From an uncultured Clostridia bacterium (GTDB lineage Bacteria > Bacillota > Clostridia > Saccharofermentanales > Saccharofermentanaceae): a stretch of DNA of 64,000 bases. How positions within the stretch are numbered: position 1 is the first letter of the stretch; every line of letters begins with the position of its first letter. The stretch spans positions 37,179 through 101,178 of the forward strand of contig CAMNGC010000005.1 of NCBI GenBank assembly GCA_946537885.1, in the 5' to 3' direction. Positions 55,401 to 63,958 of the stretch are shown piece after piece. Under the pieces are notes generated by a model. The model did not search any database. It was not told where the DNA came from and saw only the letters and a program-made list of their open reading frames with translations. A program made the translations under genes and the position numbers.

Positions 55401-56978
55401 ATGGATAAGAGTAATGTGAAATTGAAGGACGGTGGTTCTGGCGCTTTAGCATACTCAGAAGCTATTTCGGTCTATTTATCTTTTGTTGTAGATAAATTAA
55501 TAGACTACAATTCGACTATTTGTACTTGGCATGTAAACAATCAACAAATAGCCCATACATTTGGACGCCAGGCTCTGCCTATGACATGGGATTTTGCGGA
55601 GGCAAATCCATTCTGCTCATCAAGCGGTAGTTTTGACAGTATGCTTTCGAGTTTTTTGAAATGTTTTGATAATTTCCCTCAACATAATATAGTTGCTGGT
55701 ATAGCAAAACAGAAGAATGCCCAGGAAGATAATGGATTACGTAATGTATTAGTTTCTACGGATCCACCCTATTATAACAACATAGACTACTCTGATATTT
55801 CAGACTATTTCTATATTTGGTTACGAAAGAATTTACAAGATATATATCCTGAATTATATTCAACTTTGCTTACACCTAAAGCTGATGAATTAATTGCAAT
55901 GCCTTTTAGATTTGATGAGGATACTGAGAAGGCAAAGAATTATTTTGAACAAGGTATGTTGAAAACATGTAAGCATATTTTTGATTATTCTTCGGACGAT
56001 TTTCCGGTGTCAATCTATTATGCGTATAAACAAAGTGATGTTGATGAGGATGAGGATAATAATCAACAGATTGCATCCTCTGGATGGGAAACCATGCTTC
56101 ATGCTATTATTGAGGCCGGATTTACAATAACTGGGACGTGGCCTGTTCGCACAGAAAAAAGCGGACGATTAAGAGCTAATGGAGCAAATGCTTTGGCCTC
56201 ATCTATTGTATTGGTATGCAGAAAACGCTCGAAGGATGCTCTTGTTTGTACTAGAAGGAATTTCATTAATGAATTAAAAAGAGAACTTCGTCCTGCTCTT
56301 AAGAATCTGCAGAGTAGTAATATAGCACCTGTTGATCTTGCACAGTCGGCTATAGGCCCTGGTATTGGTGTTTTTTCAAAGTATGCAAGAGTTTTAGAGG
56401 CTGACGGCTCACCAATGACAGTTCGTAGTGCATTACAAATAATTAATCAGGAACTTGATTTATATTTCAATGATCAAGATGGTGATTTGGATGCTGAAAG
56501 CCGTTTCTGTGTCGACCTGTATTCTCAAAATGCATTTAATGAAATACCGTTTGGTGATGCTAATACTCTTGCAACAGCTAAGAATACTTCTGTTGCCACC
56601 ATGGCCTCTCATGGTACATTGTATGCTCAAAAAGGAAAAGTACATTTGATAGAACGTCATGATCTTTCGACAAAAATAGACGAACACGAAGGGAATATTT
56701 GGCTTCTTTGTCAGCAGCTGACATACAAGATGGAAAAGGAAGGTATAGAGGGATGTGCTACTGCAATCGCCAATATGTACGGTTCCAATGCGGAACGTGC
56801 AAAGGATCTGGCATATCGACTCTATACTATTGCAGAGAGAAAGAAGTGGGCGCAGGAAGCCTACGCATATAATGCTCTGGTTGTTGCATGGCCAGAGATT
56901 CAGTCCAGAGCTGCAGAGCTTAAGGCAATTGTACCGCAGCAGCTTACTTTGGAGGACTTTATGAACAATAACAATTAA
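55401..56978 (+). CDS. DUF1156 DNA methylase, C-terminal fragment
   Basis: 525 residues from the first ATG after the frameshift; homologous coding starts earlier (about 55347). It carries the catalytic motif IV TDPPYYNN typical of N6-adenine or N4-cytosine methyltransferases, then SDISDYFYIWLRK. No ribosome site is seen before 55401, so independent expression is doubtful. The C-terminus ends QLTLEDFMNNNN, 14 nt before the second DUF1156 gene. Confidence 0.65.
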   Translation: MDKSNVKLKDGGSGALAYSEAISVYLSFVVDKLIDYNSTICTWHVNNQQIAHTFGRQALPMTWDFAEANPFCSSSGSFDSMLSSFLKCFDNFPQHNIVAGIAKQKNAQEDNGLRNVLVSTDPPYYNNIDYSDISDYFYIWLRKNLQDIYPELYSTLLTPKADELIAMPFRFDEDTEKAKNYFEQGMLKTCKHIFDYSSDDFPVSIYYAYKQSDVDEDEDNNQQIASSGWETMLHAIIEAGFTITGTWPVRTEKSGRLRANGANALASSIVLVCRKRSKDALVCTRRNFINELKRELRPALKNLQSSNIAPVDLAQSAIGPGIGVFSKYARVLEADGSPMTVRSALQIINQELDLYFNDQDGDLDAESRFCVDLYSQNAFNEIPFGDANTLATAKNTSVATMASHGTLYAQKGKVHLIERHDLSTKIDEHEGNIWLLCQQLTYKMEKEGIEGCATAIANMYGSNAERAKDLAYRLYTIAERKKWAQEAYAYNALVVAWPEIQSRAAELKAIVPQQLTLEDFMNNNN

Positions 56979-56992
56979 CACGAGGTGTTATT

Positions 56993-59320
56993 ATGTCATA
57001 TAGGAAGTTGATAGAGACAGAAATGCCTGTATCAAAGACTAACTCCGAATCGGAGAGAGAAAAGACAGCTAGGAACGGGATGCCATCAAATGTACATATT
57101 TGGTGGACAAGAACTCCTATGGCTGTTTCAAGAAGCACATTATTTGCTTCACTCATTGATGATCCATCGGAGCATCCGGAGTTGTTCCCTACAGAGGAAG
57201 AGCAGCTTCGTGAAAGAAATAGACTAATAGAACTATCAGAACGTTTGGCGGAGGTGGAGGCTGCAGACGATAAAGAGCTGTTGGAAATTGTCAGAAGGGA
57301 AATTGAGAGAAGTTCTAACGGACAATTACCGATAGTGTTTGATCCTTTCGTGGGAGGTGGCTCCACACCTGTTGAGGCTCATCGCTTAGGATTGAAGAGT
57401 ATATCGTCAGATTTGAATGCAGTTGCAGCGATGATCACAACTGTTGTGTCAGATATTCCGTCCCGGTTTGCAGATACTGTACCGGTTCATCCAAGGGGTG
57501 AGATTGTTCTTCCGATAGCTATCTCCGGAGCTAATGGCTTTGCAGAAGACGTTCGCCATTATGGGGAAGAATTACAAAAGCAGGCATTTAAGAAGATCGG
57601 TTATCTGTATCCGAAAGTACAGAATCCGGAAGATGGAAAAGAAGTAGCTGTATCTGCATGGATATGGGCACGGACTATAAAATGTCCGAATCCATCCTGC
57701 GGATGCAATATTCCTCTTTCTTCGAGTTATGATTTGGCGAAGAAAAAAGGAAGTGAAGCCTGGGTAGAACCTATTGCTGAGAATGGCAGGATTCACTTTA
57801 AGGTGCACCATGAGCCTCGCACAGAGGTAAAGGAAAATCCGAAGGTGGCTCAAACAGCTGTATTTAAGTGCCCGGCCTGCGGAGAAATCACACCGGATGC
57901 ATATGTAAAGGAATGCGGTATTAGTCATAAAATTGACAGTCAGCTTATTGCTGTTGTAATTGATGGAGAAAAGAAAAGATTATATCTGGAAGCTACAAGT
58001 GAACAGGAGAAGGCAGCGCAAGTAAACGCACCAAAGAACATAGCGCATGGAGTTCTTCCCATCTTTCCAAAACGTTTTTCTCCGCCGTCATTTGGATTGA
58101 ATGATTATGCTGATCTTTTTACAAATAGACAGCTAGTATTCATCACTACAATGATGGAGCTAGCTAAAGAATTACAAGCAGATATTGAGATCGCAGCAAA
58201 AGAAAAAGGATTCGCAGATGATGGAATATCATTTGCTGACGGAGGATCCGGAGCTCTTGCATATGCGGAAGCCGTTCGGATGACATTAGTGCTTACCGTC
58301 AGTAAACTACTGGATCGGTGCTCTAGTCTATGTAGTTGGAGTACAAGCAGCGGAGGTGCTTTAAGAAATGTTTTTTCGAGAGCAGCAATGCCGATGATCT
58401 GGGATTATGCAGAAGGTAATCCATTTGCCGGGGCAGGTGGAAGTTTTGCAAGTGCGCTTTCAAGAACTTGTGATACTCTTGCACTTCTTCCATCAGGGGT
58501 TGATGGAAAGACTTATGTTGCAGATGCTTCATCGCCAAATAATGTTCGTAATGCAATGATATCTATGGATTTGCCATATTATGACAGAGCTGCATATCAG
58601 GAACTATCGGATTTCTTCTATGTGTGGTTGAAATATGGCATTGGAGATATGTATCCAGAATATTTCAAAGAGACGGTCACATCAAAGAAAGAAGATATGA
58701 CAGCTTTCTCATATAGGTTTAACGGCGACAAAAAACATGCTGATGCAATTTATACAGAGATTATGAAGGCATCATTTGCGAATCTTTATGAGAGTTCATC
58801 AGAGGACTATCCATCCTGTGTCGGATTCATTTATAAAGGCTACGATGGCGGCGCCAAAGAAGAACTGAGCGAATGGGAACAGTTTATAACGGCAGTATGC
58901 GATGGGGGATTTTCAATTACGGCATCATGGCCATTGGGGAGGAAGTATGAAAACAACATTGAACTTGCCGAATCGAGAGGCATTCCAATTACGGTTGTGC
59001 TTCGCAGGAAAGATTCGGAAGCAATGCAGATTACAAGACGATCATTCGTGGCAGCAGTAAAAAGGGAAGTTCCCGGAATTATAGAAGAGATGTTTCAGAA
59101 GGTAACGATAATGGATCTTAGACCATCGGTTATTGGCAAAGCTCTGAACATATATACAAGGAACAAGCAGGTTTTGGATGCCGATGGCTCAAATATGAAG
59201 CCACATATGGCATCAAGGATCATAGAACAAGAAATAGATACGCTGATCTCCGCGTATTATGAAAAAAGTTTAGCAAAGGATACAAGTGAGGAGGAAACAG
59301 ATCATGGCAGAGAATCTTGA
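56993..59320 (+). CDS. Second DUF1156 DNA methylase, variant catalytic motif
   Basis: 775 residues, intact. DUF1156 N-terminus (KLIETEMPVSKTNSESEREK, WWTRTPMAVSRS), motif I DPFVGGGS at Asp117, zinc-like cysteines (CPNPSCGC, CPACG) and a motif IV segment MDLPYYDRAAY at Asp526. The usual DPPY is DLPY here, which may reduce or alter methylation. It is a paralogue of the frameshifted gene upstream and probably works with it and the helicase to mark or recognise host DNA. It overlaps the DUF499 gene by 17 nt. Confidence 0.85.
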   Translation: MSYRKLIETEMPVSKTNSESEREKTARNGMPSNVHIWWTRTPMAVSRSTLFASLIDDPSEHPELFPTEEEQLRERNRLIELSERLAEVEAADDKELLEIVRREIERSSNGQLPIVFDPFVGGGSTPVEAHRLGLKSISSDLNAVAAMITTVVSDIPSRFADTVPVHPRGEIVLPIAISGANGFAEDVRHYGEELQKQAFKKIGYLYPKVQNPEDGKEVAVSAWIWARTIKCPNPSCGCNIPLSSSYDLAKKKGSEAWVEPIAENGRIHFKVHHEPRTEVKENPKVAQTAVFKCPACGEITPDAYVKECGISHKIDSQLIAVVIDGEKKRLYLEATSEQEKAAQVNAPKNIAHGVLPIFPKRFSPPSFGLNDYADLFTNRQLVFITTMMELAKELQADIEIAAKEKGFADDGISFADGGSGALAYAEAVRMTLVLTVSKLLDRCSSLCSWSTSSGGALRNVFSRAAMPMIWDYAEGNPFAGAGGSFASALSRTCDTLALLPSGVDGKTYVADASSPNNVRNAMISMDLPYYDRAAYQELSDFFYVWLKYGIGDMYPEYFKETVTSKKEDMTAFSYRFNGDKKHADAIYTEIMKASFANLYESSSEDYPSCVGFIYKGYDGGAKEELSEWEQFITAVCDGGFSITASWPLGRKYENNIELAESRGIPITVVLRRKDSEAMQITRRSFVAAVKREVPGIIEEMFQKVTIMDLRPSVIGKALNIYTRNKQVLDADGSNMKPHMASRIIEQEIDTLISAYYEKSLAKDTSEEETDHGRES

Positions 59321-62300
59321 GTACGTACAGAAGGGATTCCGCATACTCCACCCTTTGATGGCTGGGTACATCGCCCAGGAGATGAGCAGAGAGTATAAGG
59401 ATGGATGGTGGCAGGAGGTTCTGTCATCGATTGGGGATCAAGGATGGGATCTTCCAACATCAGGAGATTGGGGTGAGTTGGTAGATTCACTTGATGTGGC
59501 TAATTGCCTGCGTCTGCTTGATCGTCAATGGGGACCGCTGTTCAGACGGCATCTTCAGAGAGATCGCAGGGCATGGGCGACAGAACTTATGGGTGTGAGA
59601 AATACCGTGTCCCATGCAGGTTCGCAGGATATGCCTAAAGATGATGCAGAACGAGCATTGGATACTATGGCAAGACTCTGTGCTGATTTTGATCTGCAAG
59701 GCGCTGAAGAGATTAGAACTATTCTTCGTGAACTTCGTTATGGAACCAGTATGGGATCCACAACAGTTACCGAAGGCAACTCAGAGGTACAGCCTCAGCA
59801 GCAGACCGGAAAGAAGAAAAAAGATGAGGTCGGAGTTCTCACCAGTATCAGAGGATCAAAGCTTCCGAGCTGGCGTGAAATTATTGAGCCGCATCCGGAT
59901 GTTGCTCAGGGAAGATATCTGAACGCTGAGTTTGCTGCTGATCTTTCTCAGGTAGCCAGAGGCGAAGGCGCTTTTGAGTACAGGGATCCAGTTGAGTTCT
60001 TTGCCCGTACATATGTGACCGAAGGAATGAAAGGGCTTTTGATCCAGGCATTAAAGCGTTTTGGTGAAAAAGACGGAGAGCCGGTTCTTCAGTTAAAGAC
60101 AGCATTTGGTGGTGGTAAAACACACAGCTTGCTTGCCCTGTACCATATGTCCCGTGGCGGTGTTCCATTGGATAAGATTCCGAATCTTAAAGCAGTGATG
60201 GATGAAGCGGGTGTGACTGAACTTCCGAATGCTAAGGTTGCAGTATTGGTCGGCACGGCTATGGATCCGTCAAGATCAAAGAGACCGACAAACCTGCCTG
60301 GCATCACTATCAATACTATCTGGGGAGAAATGGCAGCTCAGCTGGCTATTGCTGCCGGAGATCCGAAGCTTTATGACTATGTGAAGGATGCTGATAAGAA
60401 GGGCGTTTCTCCGGGAAGTCTTGCTCTGAAGAATCTGTTCGATGCTTGCGGACCGTGCCTGATCCTTATGGATGAGCTGGTTGCATATGCTAAGAAGATT
60501 TACGGCATTGATGGGCTTCCGTCGGGATCCTTCGATAATTTTATTTCCTTCATTCAGGAAATTACTGAGGCTGCCAGTGCCAGCAAGAATAGCATGGTAG
60601 TGGCATCAATACCTGAGTCTGCTGTAGAAATCGGTGGAGATGCCGGACAGAAGGCGCTTGAAGCTATTGAGCATACTTTTGGCCGTAAGGAATCCATCTG
60701 GAAGCCGGTTGCTGCTAACGAAGGCTTTGAAGTTGTTCGCCGCAGGCTGTTCCTAGACTGCAAGAAGCCGGAGGATCGTGATCAGGTGTGTGCGGCTTTC
60801 AGTCAGATGTATCAGGATAATCAAGGGGATTTCCCGATTGAATCTCGTGAAGTGGAATACAGAAATCGTTTGATTTCCTGTTACCCGATTCATCCGGAGA
60901 TCTTTGATAGATTGTATGAAGAATGGGCAACGATGGAACATTTCCAGCGTACCCGTGGTGTTCTGCGTCTTATGGCAGCAGTTATTCATGAGCTGTGGAT
61001 GGCTAATGACGCAAGTGCAATGATCATGCCGGGATCGATTCCGTTGGATATTCCTACAGTTAAGGATGAGCTGGTTCGTTACTTGCCGGAGACATGGAAT
61101 GCCATCATTGATTCCGAAGTTGATGGTAAAGGTGCTGTTCCGTATCAGCTTGATAAGACCACCAGTAGATATGGTCAGAAGATGGCTGCAAGGCGTGTTG
61201 CGAGAACGATTATGCTTGGTAGTGCACCTACGGTTCGTGCCCAGAGCATCCGTGGTATAGAGGCTTCACGTATCCGTCTGGGTGTTATACAGCCGGGAGA
61301 AAATATTGCGGACTTTAATGATGCACTTAATACTCTGCGTGGATCGCTGTCGTATCTGTATGCGGATCCTGCAGGAAACAGATATTGGTATGATACCCGT
61401 CCTACTCTTAGGAAGACAGCTTCGGATCGTTCTTCCCAGATGGCAAGCTCTGATGTTGAGTATGAGATTGAAAAGAGACTTCGTGATCTTCGGAAGGAAG
61501 CACCGTTTGCAGGGCTTCATGTTTGTCCGGCAAACTCAAATGATGTTTCTGATGAGCAGGCTGTAAGACTGGTTATCTTAAGACCGGCGGATACCTTTAA
61601 GCAGAACAAGCCGAATTGCAAGGCGTTGGTAAAAGCAGAAGAAATCCTGAACAGCAGGGGAACTGCTCCGAGAACTTATCGGAATATGCTTGCCTTTGTA
61701 GCTCCGGATGAAGGATTACTTTCCAGCCTTCAGAAGGCCGTCAGTGATCTGCTTGCATGGGAGTCGATTAAAACGGATAGTACAAGACTGAATCTGGATG
61801 CAGCTCAGAATGCTGAGACGGCAAGTAATATTTCCAGATGCAATGAGACCGTCAACAGCCGTCTGAAAGAAGTGTATTGTTGGCTGCTGGTTCCGAGCAT
61901 TGACAGCGGCGCCGATATGAAGACGATTCTGTGGGATACAGATAGGCTGGTAGGCGTTGAGCCTATTGTTTCAAAGGCTGCATCTAAGATGATCCAGAAT
62001 GAACAGATCATCACAAAGTGGGCTCCGGCACTTCTGAAGATGGAGCTGGATAATCTCCTTTGGAAGGATGATAATCATATTCAGGTCAAGAAACTGTGGG
62101 AATACCTTACTACATATTGTTATTTGCCGCGCCTAGCAAACTTCTCTGTGCTGGAAAGCACGATCAGAGCGGGTGTTGCCAGCGATGAGGCATTTGCAAT
62201 CGCATCTTCCATCAACGATGATCGTTATTCCGGGCTTAAATACAATACTTCCGTTATGGAAGTGTATCCGAGCGACTATCTCGTAAAGGTTCTGACTGCA

Positions 62301-62693
62301 TTGAAGCAGCTGAACCAGGAGAAGCAGGAGGAGCAGGGATCACAGGGCGCTGAAACCGGCGGCGGATATGATGATTACACTTCTACGGCATCTGCAGGTG
62401 GCGCTGATCATGTGGCAGAAGGAACGGGCGGTGGAGCTGTTACGCCTTCAAGACAGGTTGGCGATACAAGGTTCTTTATGAGCGTGAAACTGGATAACAC
62501 AAGAGTTATCCGTGATCTTCAGAAGTATCTGGATGAAGTTATCACGCATCTGTCTACGACAGATAATTGTGACGTGGAGTTGTCGTTGGAAGTCAGTGCA
62601 AATGCACCGGAAGGATTTGCTCCGGAGACCGTTAGAACGGTATCAGAGAATTGCAGAACGCTCAGAGTGGATAATTTTGGGTTTGATAAGTAA
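59304..62693 (+). CDS. DUF499 ATPase with N-terminal Swt1-like HEPN domain
   Basis: 1129 residues. The first 150 residues resemble a Swt1-type HEPN domain and include RNTVSH (Arg99 to His104), the R-x4-H pattern of HEPN RNases. A P-loop ATPase follows, with Walker A FGGGKTHS at about 270 and Walker B CLILMDELVAY. DUF499 blocks continue to a Gly-rich linker (about 1010-1050) and a C-terminal domain. ATG 59304 with GAGGAGG upstream is preferred. It may be the effector of the methylase-helicase system, but the RNase role is inference. Confidence 0.83.
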   Translation: MAENLEYVQKGFRILHPLMAGYIAQEMSREYKDGWWQEVLSSIGDQGWDLPTSGDWGELVDSLDVANCLRLLDRQWGPLFRRHLQRDRRAWATELMGVRNTVSHAGSQDMPKDDAERALDTMARLCADFDLQGAEEIRTILRELRYGTSMGSTTVTEGNSEVQPQQQTGKKKKDEVGVLTSIRGSKLPSWREIIEPHPDVAQGRYLNAEFAADLSQVARGEGAFEYRDPVEFFARTYVTEGMKGLLIQALKRFGEKDGEPVLQLKTAFGGGKTHSLLALYHMSRGGVPLDKIPNLKAVMDEAGVTELPNAKVAVLVGTAMDPSRSKRPTNLPGITINTIWGEMAAQLAIAAGDPKLYDYVKDADKKGVSPGSLALKNLFDACGPCLILMDELVAYAKKIYGIDGLPSGSFDNFISFIQEITEAASASKNSMVVASIPESAVEIGGDAGQKALEAIEHTFGRKESIWKPVAANEGFEVVRRRLFLDCKKPEDRDQVCAAFSQMYQDNQGDFPIESREVEYRNRLISCYPIHPEIFDRLYEEWATMEHFQRTRGVLRLMAAVIHELWMANDASAMIMPGSIPLDIPTVKDELVRYLPETWNAIIDSEVDGKGAVPYQLDKTTSRYGQKMAARRVARTIMLGSAPTVRAQSIRGIEASRIRLGVIQPGENIADFNDALNTLRGSLSYLYADPAGNRYWYDTRPTLRKTASDRSSQMASSDVEYEIEKRLRDLRKEAPFAGLHVCPANSNDVSDEQAVRLVILRPADTFKQNKPNCKALVKAEEILNSRGTAPRTYRNMLAFVAPDEGLLSSLQKAVSDLLAWESIKTDSTRLNLDAAQNAETASNISRCNETVNSRLKEVYCWLLVPSIDSGADMKTILWDTDRLVGVEPIVSKAASKMIQNEQIITKWAPALLKMELDNLLWKDDNHIQVKKLWEYLTTYCYLPRLANFSVLESTIRAGVASDEAFAIASSINDDRYSGLKYNTSVMEVYPSDYLVKVLTALKQLNQEKQEEQGSQGAETGGGYDDYTSTASAGGADHVAEGTGGGAVTPSRQVGDTRFFMSVKLDNTRVIRDLQKYLDEVITHLSTTDNCDVELSLEVSANAPEGFAPETVRTVSENCRTLRVDNFGFDK

Positions 62694-62712
62694 TCCTATC
62701 ATGGCGAGATCA

Positions 62713-62743
62713 CAGGTGCCCAGGTTTATTCTTGTGGCACCTC
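62713..62743. other. Stem-loop between DUF499 and the next gene
   Basis: CAGGTGCC/GGCACCTCTG pairs over at least 7 bp (AGGTGCC/GGCACCT). No T tract follows, so it may be a processing or partial-termination structure inside the operon. Confidence 0.45.
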
Positions 62744-62763
62744 TGCTTTAAGAGGTAGAGCTT

Positions 62764-63879
62764 ATGGCTAACAGTATGAAGTTTTCTCAATGGCTTCGCA
62801 ATCCATATACCGGCGAAGAGGTCGAGATAACCGCAGCCACAGAGAATTCATTGCAGAATAAGATTGATAAGCAAATCAAGGCTTGGGAAAAGGATCAAGC
62901 TGAGTGGGAACGGCAGCAGTACGTAGAAGAGCAGAAGCAGTATGTTCAGCAGATGGACGAAGAAAATTGGCAGTTGATCCAGAACCTTCGTCGCCACATG
63001 CTGTCCAATATTGTAAGATGGTCTTCATATCGGTATTATGACGGTCTGAAAAGAAAACGCCGATACTCAGATATTTGTTCGCCTCCGACAATTAAAGAAA
63101 TCAATAAAGAACTGAAAGTTCCGGTGAAGATTGGATTATGGGAACACTTTTCTGAGGAAAGAAAGAATAAACGCTTAGCCGCTGAAAAAAAGGCGCAAAA
63201 GGTTTTAGAAACGCGAAAGCAAGAATATAGTGAGCGTGCAGCTGCATACGAAAAGAAAAACGCAGAGTATAATTCTGGAATAGACAGAAGATATGAAGCG
63301 TTTGCATCAGGCGACACGCAAGAAGTCACTGATTATTTCGCTTGGGTGATCGAACAAGATTGTAGCTATATTGATGGATATTACATTGGGGTTCAGCCAG
63401 AGAAGTATCTGTTCTATGACGCAGAGAAGAAGATGCTTGCTGTTGATTTAAAATTGCCTACTACAAGAAGAATTACGGATATCGAATCCTACGAGTATGT
63501 TGAGAAGCAGGATACCATCAAGACTAAGAGAATGACGCAGAGCGATTTCAAATCGTTTTATGGTCATGTAATTTGCGATATTGTTCTGCGTGTCATCTGT
63601 GTTTTATACGATTCAGATGAGTATCAGCTACTGGATACAATTATTGTAAATGGGTATAGAGTATTCCTTGATAGGAGTAGGGGAAAACACATCAATGACT
63701 GCATCATAAGCGTTGAGTTTGGCAGGAAGGAATATGAAGAACTGTATCTGAGAAATGCAGATGGAGAAGAAGTGATTAGAAGAGTGGGTAAAATTATACC
63801 GACAGATTTTATAGCAGAGCCTATACATGTAAAACCGATCTACGACAGCGGAATCTTGAATGTGTACTATGTAAAATAA
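62764..63879 (+). CDS. Uncharacterised coiled-coil protein of the defence operon
   Basis: 371 residues. Charged coiled coils cover about 35-75 and 140-180. The C-terminal half is globular and contains YFAWVIEQDCSYIDGYY and a YDAEKKMLAVDLKLP segment. The AVDLK part recalls a (D/E)xK nuclease core but is not enough to assign one. No family recognised. It is 70 nt after DUF499 on the same strand, and a terminator follows it, so it is probably the operon's last gene. Confidence 0.6.
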   Translation: MANSMKFSQWLRNPYTGEEVEITAATENSLQNKIDKQIKAWEKDQAEWERQQYVEEQKQYVQQMDEENWQLIQNLRRHMLSNIVRWSSYRYYDGLKRKRRYSDICSPPTIKEINKELKVPVKIGLWEHFSEERKNKRLAAEKKAQKVLETRKQEYSERAAAYEKKNAEYNSGIDRRYEAFASGDTQEVTDYFAWVIEQDCSYIDGYYIGVQPEKYLFYDAEKKMLAVDLKLPTTRRITDIESYEYVEKQDTIKTKRMTQSDFKSFYGHVICDIVLRVICVLYDSDEYQLLDTIIVNGYRVFLDRSRGKHINDCIISVEFGRKEYEELYLRNADGEEVIRRVGKIIPTDFIAEPIHVKPIYDSGILNVYYVK

Positions 63880-63884
63880 AAAAT

Positions 63885-63906
63885 GCGGTCATATGACCGC
63901 GTTTTT
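63885..63906 (+). terminator. Rho-independent terminator
   Basis: The perfect palindrome GCGGTC-ATAT-GACCGC is followed by GTTTTT, 6 nt after the stop of the coiled-coil gene. Confidence 0.88.
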
Positions 63907-63907
63907 A

Positions 63908-63935
63908 TTGACAAACCGGATCCGCTGAGTATAAT
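63908..63935 (+). promoter_or_regulatory. Promoter of the last, partial gene
   Basis: TTGACA (63908-63913) and TATAAT (63930-63935) with a 16-nt spacer, both perfect hexamers, directly after the terminator. The next gene therefore has its own transcript. Confidence 0.85.
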
Positions 63936-63958
63936 ATAAAGTACGCGGAGGTGACTGA

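Larger units (their letters stand above)
54188..56978 (+). pseudogene. First DUF1156 DNA methylase, frameshifted
   Basis: Reading frames 54188-55357 and 55326-56978 together match the whole length of the DUF1156 methylase encoded next door. The break is at a T6 run (55339-55344): removing one T would join FSNRQLTTLLCF to SLISEVRRIVYEDALKSG, which aligns without gaps to the paralogue's FTNRQLVFITTMMELAK. A single-base insertion, a phase-variable tract or an assembly error would all explain it. Most of the gene, from about 54.4 to 56.7 kb, is visibly more A+T-rich than its neighbours. Confidence 0.75.
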
